The position numbers and the translations under genes were made by a program. The notes under the pieces are model-generated. The model was given only the letters and a program-made list of their open reading frames with translations. It did not search any database and was not told the DNA's origin. DNA of 36,505 nucleotides from Candidatus Zhuqueibacterota bacterium (lineage in GTDB: Bacteria > Zhuqueibacterota > Zhuqueibacteria > Oceanimicrobiales > Oceanimicrobiaceae), in assembly GCA_029262005.1 (NCBI GenBank), contig JAJDAG010000074.1, forward strand, positions 1 to 36,505. Direction: 5' to 3'. This document shows, in pieces, positions 1 to 8,531 of this stretch. How positions within the stretch are numbered: the stretch's first letter is position 1; the number at the start of each line of letters is the position of its first letter.

Positions 1-1
1 A

Positions 2-247
2 ATAAAGAAAATAACCAAGGGCAAACAACGGATTGTTGACATCCGGCCTTTGGTGCGCGAGATCGAAGTTGTGCAATCGACCGACGCGCTGCAATTGCGC
101 ATGATCCTCGGTGCAGGTGATCGGGGAAGTGCCCGTCCGGATGTTGTCGTCGAGGAAATATATGGCGCCCCGAAAGATTTTTTCGAGATTCGGCGGGAGC
201 GATTGTTGCAGGAATGCAAGGGAGAACTGGTTTCTCCGCTTGATTGA
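2..247 (+). CDS. C-terminal end of a DUF2344 (radical SAM-linked) protein, partial
   Basis: The reading frame is already open at the left edge and gives 81 residues before the stop, so the start lies outside the window. The pattern of a basic start, 'VDIRPLVREIEV', a hydrophobic 'LQLRMILG' strand and then 'GSARPDVVVEEIYG' matches the end of the DUF2344 domain, as I remember that family. This domain occurs alone or fused to a B12-binding radical SAM protein and often sits near rng and rplU in other genomes. Which form this is cannot be seen here. The role is probably RNA-related but not established. The family call rests on a short stretch, so confidence is moderate. Confidence 0.55.
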   Translation: MKKITKGKQRIVDIRPLVREIEVVQSTDALQLRMILGAGDRGSARPDVVVEEIYGAPKDFFEIRRERLLQECKGELVSPLD

Positions 248-399
248 TGGAGTGAAGAAGCGGACTTCGGGCGTTTTGTTTCAGGTAGAAATGAGAAATG
301 CAGCGAGACCGTTACAAAATGTCTTGCTTTGGCTTTGGGATTTTATACCTTGCTAGGATATGAATAATAAGTGAAAGGTTTTAGAAAGTCAGTATTACT

Positions 400-1206
400 A
401 TGCGCCTGTTTTTTAAATCGATTGTTGTGCTTTTGAGTTTATCGATAAGTTGGATTGTCGTTACTTTGCCCAAAGGGCAATCAAAAAAAAATCCTAAACA
501 TATCAGAATAGCAGTGCTAAATTTGCACTACCAAAACCCCAATGGTGACATTTTACCGAAGTTAGTTGCAGACATTGATGCCGACATAGCGGTTTTACTG
601 GAGTACTCCGGCGAAAATTTCAACAAACAACAAACCCACTCATTGGGCTATCGGTTTATTGATTCTAAGGCTAAAAACAGCCCATTCGGCATTGCACTTA
701 TTGCAAAGTCACATATTAGGGGAGAATTCAGAGTGATGCCTGAACTAGGCGAAAGCGCCTGTCCTTTCCCGTCAATTGCTGGAAGGCTCGATTACAATGG
801 CTTTGAATTCAGCCTGTTGGGGATTCACGTGCCACCACCCGTACCTACCTGCGAATTTGCCACATCTTCCACAATACTTGATTACGCAGACATTATCAAA
901 GACGGAAAACTCAAAATGGATATCGGTCCAGCAAAAAAGGGAGGCTTGGTGGTTGTTGCAGGTGACCTGAACGTATTCCCGTTTGATGAATCTCTAAACG
1001 CAATTAAAGCTGCAGGAATGGTTGATAGTTACGCAGCAGCGAATTGGCGCCCTGGTCCAACATGGTCACCCTTTAGCTTTACACCGGCGGTCGCACGGAT
1101 CGATTATATTTTTGCATCGAAGTACATAACGATCGCCGATTCTTTCACAGTCACAATTCCAGGCTCAGACCACCGTGGGGTCGTGACAGACGTGGTTATA
1201 TTATGA
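400..1206 (+). CDS. Exported or membrane-anchored endonuclease/exonuclease/phosphatase (EEP) family protein
   Basis: This 268-residue protein starts with a hydrophobic segment at about residues 8-23, which could be an uncleaved anchor or a signal peptide. The EEP (DNase I-like) fold is indicated by the ordered motifs. They are Asn41 in 'AVLNLHY', Glu68 in 'IAVLLEYS' (metal ligand), His143 in 'LGIHVP', Asp189/Asn191 in 'VAGDLNVFP', Asp235 in 'RIDYIFAS' and Asp257/His258 in 'GSDHRGV'. All usual catalytic residues are present, so it should be an active metal-dependent phosphodiesterase. Substrates in this family range from DNA to phosphoinositides and cannot be told from sequence. The N-terminal segment suggests it acts outside the cytoplasm. 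It is followed by a separate lipoprotein gene after 112 bases. Confidence 0.85.
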   Translation: MRLFFKSIVVLLSLSISWIVVTLPKGQSKKNPKHIRIAVLNLHYQNPNGDILPKLVADIDADIAVLLEYSGENFNKQQTHSLGYRFIDSKAKNSPFGIALIAKSHIRGEFRVMPELGESACPFPSIAGRLDYNGFEFSLLGIHVPPPVPTCEFATSSTILDYADIIKDGKLKMDIGPAKKGGLVVVAGDLNVFPFDESLNAIKAAGMVDSYAAANWRPGPTWSPFSFTPAVARIDYIFASKYITIADSFTVTIPGSDHRGVVTDVVIL

Positions 1207-1318
1207 AGGTATTTTGTCTGAATTTCAAAGTTTGTGAATTAAAATCAATTTTTGTAAATTCAATGTTGCGACGTGCTAAGCACCAATCGAAAATGAAACC
1301 GCGTGAGGATAAAAAATC

Positions 1319-1744
1319 ATGAGACAATCACTGCTGTTCATTTCTGTCATCGTGTTTTTCGTACTACTAGTTGGGTGTGACGATAATTCGGTGGATTTTA
1401 ATTCCCCGATAATTACGGCATTTGATAACACGCCGGTGGTCGCTAACACTTTGAACGCCTACACTTTTACGGTCAGTGCAAATGACTTCGCACTGACCAG
1501 AGTTGACTCATTATCTTTTGATACGGATTCACTGGTGGTTACGCTCACTTTGGCAAGTCATTCTTCAGGTGGAGGGGATATCTCTGTTGTTACAGCCAAT
1601 TCTACAACAATATTCTCTGAATCCTTGAACGCAAACAAAGTGTTGGTCAAAACCGATGTTATTGGAAATATTCCGAAGGCTGTTTCGGTACAAATGTCGG
1701 ATTTCACCGGGAGTGTATCCTTTGTTCTGGCAAAGCAGGAGTAA
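1319..1744 (+). CDS. Small lipoprotein of unknown function
   Basis: The 141-residue protein has a textbook lipoprotein signal: a short basic start (MRQ), a hydrophobic run and the lipobox LVGC, with Cys20 as the lipidated residue. The next residues are Asp-Asp, which in enterobacteria would favour inner-membrane retention; whether that rule holds here is unknown. The remaining roughly 120 residues are rich in Ser, Thr, Val and Asn with alternating hydrophobic positions, as in a beta-sandwich. I recognise no family. The start codon follows 'gaggataaaaaatc', a plausible ribosome binding site. The gene stands alone between the EEP-family gene and mtaB. Confidence 0.7.
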   Translation: MRQSLLFISVIVFFVLLVGCDDNSVDFNSPIITAFDNTPVVANTLNAYTFTVSANDFALTRVDSLSFDTDSLVVTLTLASHSSGGGDISVVTANSTTIFSESLNANKVLVKTDVIGNIPKAVSVQMSDFTGSVSFVLAKQE

Positions 1745-1896
1745 ATAAAAAACCGAACAAGGAAAATATAACTCGTACGTTAACCTGATGTGAAATGTTG
1801 TAAGCATGATTTTATCATTGGTAGCTTAACAAAACTAACCTTGAAAAAGGGGATGATTACGGTATTGTTTAGCTGTAATTGCTTTTATAAAACAAA

Positions 1897-3246
1897 ATGA
1901 ACAATAATAATTACCGGGCATCATTCTACACCCTTGGCTGCCGCTTAAATCAAGCCGAAACTTCCTTGATCTGCAACACTTTCAAGGAGAAAGGTTATGC
2001 TATCGTCAATTTTGGCGCGGCAACGGATGTTTGTGTCATTAACACTTGCACGGTCACAGAGCAGGCAGACGCAAAATGCCGTCAGCTTGTGCGCCAGGTG
2101 CTGAAAAAATCACCCGATGCATTTGTGGCTGTAGTTGGTTGTTACTCGCAAATGGGGGCGGAAGCGCTCCGCCGCATCAATGGCATTGATTTGATTTTAG
2201 GCACTGAAGATAAAATGCGGGTTGCAGAGTTCATTGATGTGCCGCACAAGCTGCCGCAGGCGCTCGTGCACAACGGCCGCATCAGCCGTGAAGCGTTTAC
2301 CATCAGCTCGGTTGGCAATTATGAAAACGCCACGCGCGCCAATTTGAAGGTGCAGGACGGTTGCGATTTTATGTGTACATTTTGTGTCATCCCTTTTGCT
2401 CGTGGCCGTTCCCGCAGCCGCGCTTTCTGGGATATTCAGCGCGAGGCCCTGGCATTGGTCGAGCGCGGCCACAAGGAACTGGTTCTCAGCGGCGTCAATA
2501 TCGGTACCTATGAGTTTGAAGGCAAGCGCCTGTTGGATGTTATCAAAATGCTCGAAAGCATCGATGGACTTGAGCGTATCCGCATCAGCTCCATTGAGCC
2601 AACAACGATTCCGGAAGCGTTGGTTAACCACATGGCTGAATCGGAGAAGCTGTGTAATCATTTTCATATTCCGCTGCAACATGGGGATGATGCGGTTTTG
2701 AAAAATATGCGGCGTTTTTACAGCATCAATGAATACGTTGATTTTTTAGAATATGTGCAAAAACGCGTTCCTGATGTCTGCCTGGGTACGGACGTCATGG
2801 TTGGCTTTCCGGGTGAAGATGAGCAGGCGTTCGAAAACACGCGCCGTTTGCTGGATGCGCTGCCGTTTGCCTATTTTCATGTATTTTCATTTTCGGAACG
2901 CGGCGGTACCCCGGCGGTGCGAATGGCGGATAAAGTGGAGCACAAAATCAAAAAACTGCGTAGTGAAACTTTGCGGGTTTTATCCAGTGAAAAGAAGCAA
3001 CGTTTTTTTACAGCGCAGCTTGGCAAGCGGATGCGGGTCTTGATGGAAGAGCGCAACGCGTCCGGCCTGTATCAGGGTTTTACAGATAATTATGTGAGGG
3101 TTGCTGTTGAATCGGAGTCGGACCTTGACAATTGTTTGCTGGATGTGACCCTGCTTGGCATGGCTGAAAAACATGTTGTTTCCGGAAGAATTTATAACAG
3201 GCAGCCAGCAGAATACATGCGAGACTCAGTAACAGTATCTGTTTAG
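1897..3246 (+). CDS. mtaB: tRNA (t6A37) methylthiotransferase MtaB
   Basis: This enzyme adds a methylthio group to N6-threonylcarbamoyladenosine at tRNA position 37, giving ms2t6A. It is a radical SAM enzyme with two [4Fe-4S] clusters. The 449-residue length is normal. The N-terminal UPF0004 domain carries Cys15 ('TLGCRLNQAE'), Cys51 ('NTCTVT') and Cys82 ('VVGCYSQ'). The radical SAM cluster is Cys156/Cys160/Cys163 in 'GCDFMCTFC'. The opening 'LGCRLNQAET' is the MtaB form, unlike the 'YGCQMN' of MiaB next door, and this separates the two paralogs. A C-terminal TRAM-like region (about 370-435) should bind RNA. No strong ribosome binding site is visible before the ATG. The gene depends on Fe-S assembly, which the SUF operon in this window could provide. 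Confidence 0.93.
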   Translation: MNNNNYRASFYTLGCRLNQAETSLICNTFKEKGYAIVNFGAATDVCVINTCTVTEQADAKCRQLVRQVLKKSPDAFVAVVGCYSQMGAEALRRINGIDLILGTEDKMRVAEFIDVPHKLPQALVHNGRISREAFTISSVGNYENATRANLKVQDGCDFMCTFCVIPFARGRSRSRAFWDIQREALALVERGHKELVLSGVNIGTYEFEGKRLLDVIKMLESIDGLERIRISSIEPTTIPEALVNHMAESEKLCNHFHIPLQHGDDAVLKNMRRFYSINEYVDFLEYVQKRVPDVCLGTDVMVGFPGEDEQAFENTRRLLDALPFAYFHVFSFSERGGTPAVRMADKVEHKIKKLRSETLRVLSSEKKQRFFTAQLGKRMRVLMEERNASGLYQGFTDNYVRVAVESESDLDNCLLDVTLLGMAEKHVVSGRIYNRQPAEYMRDSVTVSV

Positions 3247-3331
3247 AAGAGGTTATTTGCGAGTTTATTTAACCAAGTTTTTGGCTTTCGGTCTGTGCTA
3301 TTAAACCCGGTTGCTTAATATAAAGCGAATT

Positions 3332-4645
3332 ATGAAAAAAGTATACATAGAAACATACGGCTGCCAGATGAATGAATATGACACCGAGTTGCTCAAAAGC
3401 ATTCTGGTAAGCAAAGATTATGAGTTTACAACCAGCGAAGATGAGGCGGAAGTTATTTTTCTTAACACTTGTGCTGTGCGTGAGAATGCACATTCCAAAA
3501 TTTATGGACGCCTTGGCGAGCTGAAACATTTAAAACAGAAGAACAAGAAGTTGGTCGTGGGCCTGCTGGGTTGCATGTCGCAAAACTTGCGGGGTGATCT
3601 GGATCGAAGCGGCCAGTTAATCGATATTTTTGCCGGTCCGGACAGCTATAAGCGCATACCCGGCATGATCGATTCTGTGCTGGACACAGGCAAGCGTGCC
3701 TACGATTTCAGCCTTTCTGAGTTCGAAGATTATGGTGATGTTTACCCGAAACGTGTGCCCGGCATCAATGCCTGGATTGCCGTGATGCGCGGCTGCGACA
3801 ATTTTTGTAGCTTTTGTGTGGTGCCCTACACACGCGGTCGCGAGCGCAGCCGCTCGGTGGAAAATGTGGTAGGGGAAACTCAAAAACTTGTGGAAGATGG
3901 CTTTCGACAAGTCACACTTCTGGGACAAAATGTCAACTCTTATCGCACAAACGGGGGCGATTTTGCTGATCTCATGCAGGCTGTGGCAGCAGTCGATGGT
4001 ATTGAGCGCGTGCGCTATACTTCGCCGCACCCCAAGGACTTTCCGGAAAAATTTCTTAAAGTGATGGCTGAGAATCCTAAGATTTGCAACCATGTTCACT
4101 TGCCCCTACAGGCAGGCAACAATCGTGTACTTGACCTGATGGCGCGTACTTACACCAAAGAGAGCTTTCTTGCTCTGGTCGAACAGATTAAACGAACCGT
4201 GCCCAATGTGACATTAACCACCGACGTTATCGTCGGCTTCCCCACTGAAACCGATGCTGAGTTTGAAGAAACGCTCGATGTGATGCAAGCGGTTGAATTC
4301 GACTCTGCTTTCATGTTTAAATATTCAGAACGCAAAAACACCATCGCGTACAAGAATCTCGCAGACGATGTACCTGCAGAGAAAAAGACAGAGCGTATTG
4401 TGCGTCTTTTCGATTTGCAGAAGGCCAACTCATTAAAGCGCAATCAGGCTGATATTGGCAAGGAAGAAGTGGTTCTAATTGAGGGGCCAAGCCGGAAGAA
4501 TGAGGACGAATGGATGGGCCGTACAGATGGAAACAAGATTGTTGTTTTAGATAAAGGCGACTTCAATCGGGGTGATTTGGTTGAAGTGAGCATCAGTGGA
4601 GCGAGCGCAAACACGCTTTTTGGCACAGAATCAACTGCGAATTGA
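3332..4645 (+). CDS. miaB: tRNA-2-methylthio-N6-dimethylallyladenosine synthase MiaB
   Basis: MiaB converts i6A37 to ms2i6A37 in tRNAs that read codons starting with U. The ATG at 3332 gives the standard opening 'MKKVYIETYGCQMNEYD' and 437 residues; the frame extends 7 codons upstream to a TTG that has no family support. Cys11, Cys47 and Cys81 bind the auxiliary cluster. Cys155/Cys159/Cys162 ('GCDNFCSFC') bind the radical SAM cluster, followed by 'VVPYTRGRERSRS'. The last about 65 residues are the TRAM domain. It follows mtaB by 85 bases and comes 21 bases before the acyl-CoA dehydrogenase gene, so the three may be co-transcribed. Both enzymes act on position 37 of the anticodon loop. Confidence 0.95.
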   Translation: MKKVYIETYGCQMNEYDTELLKSILVSKDYEFTTSEDEAEVIFLNTCAVRENAHSKIYGRLGELKHLKQKNKKLVVGLLGCMSQNLRGDLDRSGQLIDIFAGPDSYKRIPGMIDSVLDTGKRAYDFSLSEFEDYGDVYPKRVPGINAWIAVMRGCDNFCSFCVVPYTRGRERSRSVENVVGETQKLVEDGFRQVTLLGQNVNSYRTNGGDFADLMQAVAAVDGIERVRYTSPHPKDFPEKFLKVMAENPKICNHVHLPLQAGNNRVLDLMARTYTKESFLALVEQIKRTVPNVTLTTDVIVGFPTETDAEFEETLDVMQAVEFDSAFMFKYSERKNTIAYKNLADDVPAEKKTERIVRLFDLQKANSLKRNQADIGKEEVVLIEGPSRKNEDEWMGRTDGNKIVVLDKGDFNRGDLVEVSISGASANTLFGTESTAN

Positions 4646-4666
4646 TAAACTTGAGGACTTGTTGAA

Positions 4667-5836
4667 ATGGCAAAATTTCAGAGTTTGGATTTTTATGATA
4701 TTGATTCATCACTTTCGGATGAGGACCGTCTTATTCGTAATACCGTCAGAGAATTTGTTGACAATGAGTTTATGCCTTTGGTACGGGAATATTATCGTAA
4801 AGGCGAATTCCCTGACCAGTTGATCCCACGCATCGGCGAATTGGGTTTGCTCGGTTCAAACCTCAATGGCTATGGTTGTGCCGGACTCGGTGCCATCGCT
4901 TACGGATTAATTAATCAAGAATTGGAACGCGGCGACAGCGGGCTGCGGAGTTTTGCTTCAGTTCAGGGCAGTTTGGTAATGTACCCAATTCATGCGTTTG
5001 GCTCTGAAGAGCAGAAAGAAGCATGGCTGCCTCGTTTGGCTGCCGGTGATGCCGTTGGTTGCTTTGGCCTGACAGAACCTGATTTTGGCAGTAACCCTGG
5101 TGGCATGCGGACGCGCGCCGAAAAAACAAGCGATGGCTGGTTATTGAATGGTGCCAAAATGTGGATCACGAATGGGACGCTTTCTGACATCGCAGTTGTT
5201 TGGGCGCGTACGGAAGACGGTATTCGAGGCTTTCTTGTTGAGAAGGGAACAGAAGGTTTTGAGACAAAAGCCATGCATGGCAAACTCTCTTTGCGCGCTT
5301 CCGCCACATCAGAACTGCTTTTTGAAAATTGTCTGATTCCGGAAAGCAATATGCTACCCAAAACCACTGGTTTGGGCAGTGCTTTGAAATGTCTGACGCA
5401 AGCGCGTTATGGAATAGCCTGGGGTGTATTGGGTGCTGCGATGGCATGCTACGACGAGGCTTTGAATTATGCAAAAGGCCGTGTTCAGTTTTCAGGAAAA
5501 CCTATTGCCTCCCATCAACTTGTACAGGAAAAATTGGTTTATATGCTAAATGAAATCACAAAGGCCCAATTGCTGGCGTTGCAATTGGGCAAACTGAAAG
5601 ATGCTGGTAAGGCAAACAACGCACAGGTTTCACTGGCAAAACGAAATAATGTTCACATTGCGCTTGAAACCGCAAGGCTTGCCAGACAAATCCTCGGAGC
5701 CAATGGTATTTTGGATGACTATCAGGCCATGCGCCACCTCTGTAATCTTGAGACAGTTATCACATACGAAGGGACGCATGATATTCACACGCTCATTTTG
5801 GGTTCAGAAATCACAGGATTGCCTGCATTTTCCTGA
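4667..5836 (+). CDS. gcdH: Glutaryl-CoA dehydrogenase-like acyl-CoA dehydrogenase
   Basis: The 389-residue protein is an FAD-dependent acyl-CoA dehydrogenase and resembles glutaryl-CoA dehydrogenase closely. The shared stretches are 'GYGCAGLGAIAYGLI', 'QELERGDSGLRSFASVQGSL', 'CFGLTEPDFGSNPGGMRTRA', 'GAKMWITNG', 'SLRASAT' and the end 'TYEGTHDIHTLILG'. Glu368 in 'YEGTHD' is the catalytic base. The Arg in 'SGLRS' corresponds to the residue that holds the distal carboxylate of glutaryl-CoA in GCDH. Such enzymes oxidise and decarboxylate glutaryl-CoA to crotonyl-CoA in lysine, tryptophan and anaerobic benzoate breakdown. A non-decarboxylating variant cannot be ruled out from sequence. It starts 21 bases after miaB. 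Confidence 0.88.
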   Translation: MAKFQSLDFYDIDSSLSDEDRLIRNTVREFVDNEFMPLVREYYRKGEFPDQLIPRIGELGLLGSNLNGYGCAGLGAIAYGLINQELERGDSGLRSFASVQGSLVMYPIHAFGSEEQKEAWLPRLAAGDAVGCFGLTEPDFGSNPGGMRTRAEKTSDGWLLNGAKMWITNGTLSDIAVVWARTEDGIRGFLVEKGTEGFETKAMHGKLSLRASATSELLFENCLIPESNMLPKTTGLGSALKCLTQARYGIAWGVLGAAMACYDEALNYAKGRVQFSGKPIASHQLVQEKLVYMLNEITKAQLLALQLGKLKDAGKANNAQVSLAKRNNVHIALETARLARQILGANGILDDYQAMRHLCNLETVITYEGTHDIHTLILGSEITGLPAFS

Positions 5837-5886
5837 TAAATTGATATGAAAATCACAAGTGGACCAATGCTCAATGCGGGGAAAAT

Positions 5887-6297
5887 ATGATGAACCTTTA
5901 CGATAAAGATGATGGTTTCAAGCGGTTTACTTTGGAAGAAGCCAATGCTGCATTAATAGGGGTGATCGCTATTACTGAAAGAGCGGTTGCGGCCCTTGAG
6001 TCGGTACGAGTCCGTTTTGGTGTTGATAGGGATACATTTGTTGATCACGAGGAACCTGAGTTTGAGAAAGAGGCCAAAAGTATACTCGAAAATTGGTCAA
6101 ACGAAATCATGGCATTGGGTTGTTATCCAAAAGGATATTTTACAGTGGACTTCAAGTCACCCATTCCAGATACACTTTTGTGCTGGACTTTTGGTGAGCA
6201 ACAGATTACCCACACTCACAAAATTCATGAGGGTTTTAAGGATCGCCACCCTATTCAGGGGGAAGCTCAAATCGGATTTGAGCAAGCACTTAATTAG
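5887..6297 (+). CDS. DUF2203 family protein
   Basis: This 136-residue protein fits DUF2203. It has 'RFTLEEANAAL' near the start, a central helical part, and then 'PDTLLCWTFGEQQITHTHKIHEGFKDRHPI', which is the family's typical end where a Trp/Gly-Glu strand is followed by His and an 'F..R.P' motif. The function of the family is unknown. A purine-rich 'ggggaaaat' stands just before the ATG-ATG pair; either ATG could be the start. It lies 50 bases after the acyl-CoA dehydrogenase gene and probably belongs to the same transcript. No signal peptide or membrane segment is present, so it should be cytoplasmic. Confidence 0.75.
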   Translation: MMNLYDKDDGFKRFTLEEANAALIGVIAITERAVAALESVRVRFGVDRDTFVDHEEPEFEKEAKSILENWSNEIMALGCYPKGYFTVDFKSPIPDTLLCWTFGEQQITHTHKIHEGFKDRHPIQGEAQIGFEQALN

Positions 6298-6389
6298 AGT
6301 TACGCAACGCTAATACCGAAGTGTATATTGCATGTTGGCGGCATCTGTTTCGCTGTAAATGTAAGCCGGTGTAACTGTTGTGATTTGCC

Positions 6390-6418
6390 TTGATTTTTCA
6401 TGGATGAGTGAGTATATT
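6390..6418 (+). promoter_or_regulatory. Candidate sigma70-type promoter
   Basis: TTGATT at 6390-6395 and TATATT at 6413-6418 are separated by exactly 17 bases. Transcription would begin near 6425, after the upstream in-frame GTG at 6421, and this argues for the ATG at 6442 as the start of the next gene. Confidence 0.45.
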
Positions 6419-6441
6419 CTGTGGCATTAAGAGCAGGTGTT

Positions 6442-6873
6442 ATGGAAAGTTCTAAAAAAAGTGGACTAAAAGTTAGTCAGAAATTGGAGTTGATACTGGC
6501 ACTTTTTAGCCGGAAGTCTATTCGACCTGTGCTCGACAGTTTGACTGTTCAGCAGTTGGTTGAAGCACACTCCTTTGTATGGGATAAACTGGTTGAAGTG
6601 CACTATTTGATCCGGAATCGAGATTTTTCCAGAGAAGTCATTACCAAGCAAATGGTGCCTTCCGCCGAGTATCAACGGCAACAAGGCTGTGACTTGAGGC
6701 TTGACTATTGCAAAGGTGTTGAGTGTATCTGGTCAAATCCAGGATGCGCAGGCAATAAGGTCAAAAATAACATGGAAGTTATGGCCGTCACTATCAACGG
6801 TTATATTGCGGACTGTGCGTCAAAGCAACGCAATGGGATTGAAGACAATAAGGAGATTAAGGCCTGGCACTAG
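6442..6873 (+). CDS. Unknown small protein with a cysteine cluster
   Basis: I do not recognise this 143-residue protein. The first 75 residues look helical and charged, with 'KLELILALFS' and 'QQLVEAHSFVWDKLVEVHYLI'. A Cys cluster follows: Cys83, Cys90, Cys95 and Cys102, spaced x6, x4 and x6, with Cys125 further on. Such spacing could bind zinc or an Fe-S cluster, but this is only a suggestion. An in-frame GTG at 6421 would add 7 residues, but it lies immediately after a likely -10 box, so the ATG at 6442 is preferred. The gene sits 61 bases before rny, where many bacteria have zapA; the sequence shows no likeness to ZapA. Confidence 0.65.
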   Translation: MESSKKSGLKVSQKLELILALFSRKSIRPVLDSLTVQQLVEAHSFVWDKLVEVHYLIRNRDFSREVITKQMVPSAEYQRQQGCDLRLDYCKGVECIWSNPGCAGNKVKNNMEVMAVTINGYIADCASKQRNGIEDNKEIKAWH

Positions 6874-6934
6874 CTTGATATTTGGCGCCGTTTATATGTA
6901 GGCGGGAAATCAGGCAGGAAAGTGGTCGCATATC

Positions 6935-8494
6935 ATGAATTTATTTGAAAATTTACCATTACTCATTGCGCTGGCTGTAGGCTTTATGGGTTTAGGATGG
7001 ATGGCAGCATATTTGATTTCTGCAAGTAAGATTCGTGACGCCCGGAGTCAAGCGGAGATTATTGAATCTGATGCTGTTAAAAGCGCTGAGCGAGTAAAAC
7101 AAAAGTACGTTCTTCAGGCTAAAGAGGCCTGGTTCAAAAAACGAGATGAACAAGAAGGTCAGTTAAAGGCACGGCTGCGCAAAGTTGAACAAACCGAACG
7201 AGAATTCGATCAAAAGACGAAAAAACTCCTGCGTAGTGAAAATGAGTTGGGGCAGAGAGAGAGTAGTTTAAAGGCAAGAGACCGTGAGTTCATAGAGCAG
7301 CGTGAGGCGTTAAACACCAAGGAAGAACAGTTGCGCCGTATCATTCAGGAGCAGAACGCAGTGCTTTCGCGTATCGCACAAGTGAGTGTGGAAGATGCGA
7401 AAACGCGACTTCTGGAAAACCTTAGAAATGAGTATAAAGCCGAGGCTGCTCAAATTTACAAAGAGCATGTAGAAAAAGCCAAGGACAATGCCAATCGGGA
7501 TGCCAAGAAAATTGTCACGATGGCCATTGAAAGAAATGCCGCGGATCATTGTGTCGAGACCACGGTTTCGGTTGTTCCGCTTCCTTCTGAAGAATTAAAA
7601 GGCCGAATTATCGGGCGGGATGGCCGCAATATTAAGGCGTTCGAAATGGCAACCGGTGTGAAAGTGATTGTCGATGATACACCTGAGGCGGTGGTGCTCT
7701 CTGCCTTTGATCCTGTGCGCCGGGAAGTTGCGCGGTTGGCACTGCTTAAGATCATCGGCAGCAATCGAATCCATCCGCAAAGGATTGAAGAATTTGTACG
7801 AAACTGCGAAAAAGAAGTTGATCGTGTTATTTGGCGGTCTGGTAATGAGTTGGTTGCCAGAGTTGGAGTCGGCCGTGTTCATCCGGACTTGATTCGTGTT
7901 CTTGGCCGACTTAAATTTCGCAGCAGTTATGGGCAAAATGTGCTCCGACATTCAGAGGAGGTCGCGACTTTGGCCGGCGCAATGGCGGCTGAATTTGATT
8001 TGGATATAAAATTGGCAAAACGTGCCGGCTTATTGCATGACATCGGCAAGGCGACCAGCCAGGAGGCCGAAGGCACCCATGTGCAGATCGGTATTGAAAT
8101 CGCCAAAAAATTTAAAGAAGGCCCGGTTGTAACTAATGCCATCGCATCGCACCATGAAGATGAACCAAAAACATCGCTCATTTCTGTGTTGGTTGCTTGC
8201 GCTGATTCTATTTCCGGTGCCCGTCCAGGCGCCCGCCGCGATACACTCGATGGTTACATAAGGCGCATCGATAGTTTGGAGAAAGTCGCTGATTCATTTG
8301 ATCTTGTGCGGAAGGCTTATGCGATCTCTGCTGGCAGAGAGGTGCGTGTGATGGTTCAGTCCGATAAGGTTGATGATGCGCAAGCCAACCTATTGGCCAG
8401 GGACATCGCCAAAAAAATTGAGTCTGACCTTGAATATCCTGGACAAATAAAGGTAACAGTTATTCGTGAAATCAAGGCTGTGAGTTACGCTTAG
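6935..8494 (+). CDS. rny: Ribonuclease Y
   Basis: RNase Y is a membrane-bound endoribonuclease that starts mRNA decay. The 519-residue protein has the standard layout. A single N-terminal membrane helix lies at about 8-29. A long charged coiled coil follows (about 35-200, rich in Lys, Glu, Arg and Gln). The KH RNA-binding domain contains 'GRIIGRDGRNIKAFE' (about 225-240). The HD phosphohydrolase domain has its metal-binding pair at His368-Asp369 in 'AGLLHDIGKA' and a second 'SHHEDEP' motif. Length and motifs agree with the family. The gene lies between an unknown Cys-rich gene and dxs, 37 bases before the latter. Confidence 0.96.
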   Translation: MNLFENLPLLIALAVGFMGLGWMAAYLISASKIRDARSQAEIIESDAVKSAERVKQKYVLQAKEAWFKKRDEQEGQLKARLRKVEQTEREFDQKTKKLLRSENELGQRESSLKARDREFIEQREALNTKEEQLRRIIQEQNAVLSRIAQVSVEDAKTRLLENLRNEYKAEAAQIYKEHVEKAKDNANRDAKKIVTMAIERNAADHCVETTVSVVPLPSEELKGRIIGRDGRNIKAFEMATGVKVIVDDTPEAVVLSAFDPVRREVARLALLKIIGSNRIHPQRIEEFVRNCEKEVDRVIWRSGNELVARVGVGRVHPDLIRVLGRLKFRSSYGQNVLRHSEEVATLAGAMAAEFDLDIKLAKRAGLLHDIGKATSQEAEGTHVQIGIEIAKKFKEGPVVTNAIASHHEDEPKTSLISVLVACADSISGARPGARRDTLDGYIRRIDSLEKVADSFDLVRKAYAISAGREVRVMVQSDKVDDAQANLLARDIAKKIESDLEYPGQIKVTVIREIKAVSYA

Positions 8495-8531
8495 TCAGTC
8501 TGCTGGAAATTGAATTTAACCGGATTTTTGA

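Noticed and set aside
1565-1807. Minus-strand frame opposite the lipoprotein gene
   Set aside because: It covers the 3' end of a gene with a clear lipobox and shows no features of its own.
6421-6441. GTG start for the Cys-cluster protein
   Set aside because: It lies 3 bases after the proposed -10 box and would be upstream of the transcription start.
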